A program made the position numbers and the translations under genes. A stretch of DNA of 20,152 nucleotides from Antrodiella citrinella (taxonomy: Eukaryota > Basidiomycota > Agaricomycetes > Polyporales > Steccherinaceae), in NCBI GenBank assembly GCA_004802725.1, contig SGPM01000426.1, forward strand, positions 1-20,152. Reading direction: 5' to 3'. This document shows positions 19,590 to 20,152 of the stretch, in pieces (within the stretch, counting starts at the first letter, position 1; every line of letters begins with the position of its first letter). The notes under the pieces were generated by a model. That model had not been told where the DNA came from, did not search any database, and saw only the letters and a program-made list of their open reading frames with translations.

Positions 19590-19679
19590 TCCCTGCCAGT
19601 GGTAGTATATCGGTTAGTACACGCGCCTGTCATGCTATTCGGTGCGCGCGAAAGCGGGGTTCGACTCCCCGCCAGGGAG
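19590..19679 (+). tRNA. tRNA-Asp (anticodon GTC), with intron and irregular acceptor strand
   Basis: The T arm is perfect (CGGGG TTCGACT CCCCG), the D arm is GTATATCGGTTAGTAC, and the anticodon loop reads CTGTCA with GTC at 19629-19631. An intron of about 11-12 bases lies one base 3' of the anticodon (from 19633), the standard eukaryotic site; the following GCGCG restores the anticodon stem. The 3' acceptor strand CCAGGGA plus G73 pairs with TCCCTG at 19590-19595. Between these six bases and the seventh stem base lie six extra bases (CCAGTG), which should distort the acceptor end. T7 at 19702-19708 can stop polymerase III. It may be a functional oddity, a pseudogene or a sequence error. Confidence 0.72.
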
Positions 19680-20152
19680 TACCACGTTGGCACGGCAATG
19701 GTTTTTTTCAGTGCAAAGTGGGCCATGTGGGGGCGGAAGTATACCGGCATTTCATTCTCTGGTACGTTCAGGAAAGCCTCCGTGTTGGCGTTTTCTTCCG
19801 CTGCAGATCATGTTGTTCACGGAGCTCGCGCAGAGCATTAGATGGTTGATAGGAATCAATGATCGTCGGGGGTGGCTGCCGTGGGTTTACGGCGTGAAGT
19901 TGGGTGACCTGGTGCGCCGTGTATCGATGCTGAAAGAACTGAATCTGATGTTACGAAAGTACCCTCGTCCTGATAACGGCTGTTCTCGAGTGTCCTGTGT
20001 GGCGCTAGGCACATGAAAAGGTGAAAGAGAGACATGGTCACGCTGTCACGGCCAGGAACTGAGGTTGTATGGGCGTCTGTTCTGAAGTGAGAACTGTCCG
20101 GCGTTTCTCTCTTTGGCTGCTGGTCGACCCTCTTCTTCTCCCATCCCCCACC
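19680..20152. other. right-edge intergenic region
   Basis: Holds the T7 tract behind the tRNA, an intron-like GTACGT...CTGCAG segment at about 19762-19806, and a pyrimidine-rich end from 20100. No gene could be assembled that includes a start codon and a sensible protein. Confidence 0.4.

Noticed and set aside
19108..19605. 165-residue plus-strand open frame
   Set aside because: It crosses GC-rich inverted repeats and enters the tRNA gene; composition is not protein-like.
19710..20016. Plus-strand segment with an intron-like GTACGT...GCAG and a fairly protein-like stretch before 20016
   Set aside because: No start codon and phase combination joins the two sides without a stop; not enough to call a gene.
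1..20152. CRISPR arrays, insertion sequences, complete transposons, rRNA
   Set aside because: None seen on reading both strands; the nuclear fungal context makes CRISPR and insertion sequences unlikely.

Overview
This is nuclear DNA of a filamentous basidiomycete, most likely an Agaricomycete. The evidence is gene structure: closely packed protein genes on both strands, split by many short introns (mostly 47-63 bp, GTRNGT donors, CTAAC/CTGAC branch-like motifs), plus a clathrin light chain, a PalB/Rim13 calpain with 21 introns, an augmin-like coiled-coil protein and tandem small secreted cysteine-rich proteins. There are no bacterial operons, CRISPR arrays or intact transposons. All exon models were made by hand from splice signals and reading phase; every model given here closes in frame.

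Layout. 1-117 (-): possible fragment of a gene running off the left edge. 741-2115 (-): multi-pass membrane protein of the TM7S3/TM198-like (DUF4203) type. 3106-4191 (+): Gly/Ala-rich protein with a CsbD-like tail. 4506-5547 (-): clathrin light chain. 5813-7598 (-): single-pass membrane protein with a C-terminal leucine-rich-repeat domain. 7850-11414 (+): palB/RIM13, divergent from the LRR gene over about 250 bp. 11415-15198: a duplicated, gene-poor interval holding two 140-residue secreted 8-cysteine paralogues (12594-13016 and 14241-14663). 15199-16929 (-): augmin subunit 3-like coiled-coil protein, divergent from a conserved-looking unknown gene at 17206-18465 (+). 18728-19022 (-): candidate small two-exon gene. 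19590-19679 (+): tRNA-Asp-like gene with an intron and an odd 5' acceptor strand. 19184-19369 holds GC-rich inverted repeats that look like a dispersed element.

The genes do not form one pathway. They represent membrane traffic (clathrin), pH signalling (PalB), cell surface (LRR protein, DUF4203 protein, secreted proteins) and mitosis (augmin-like). The least ordinary features are a 4-nt microexon in palB, introns in the 3' UTR placed directly behind the stop codon in both secreted paralogues, the tandem duplication with a diverged TATA box, a sharply bounded block of ambiguous bases (11156-13660), and the odd tRNA and hairpin region at the right end.
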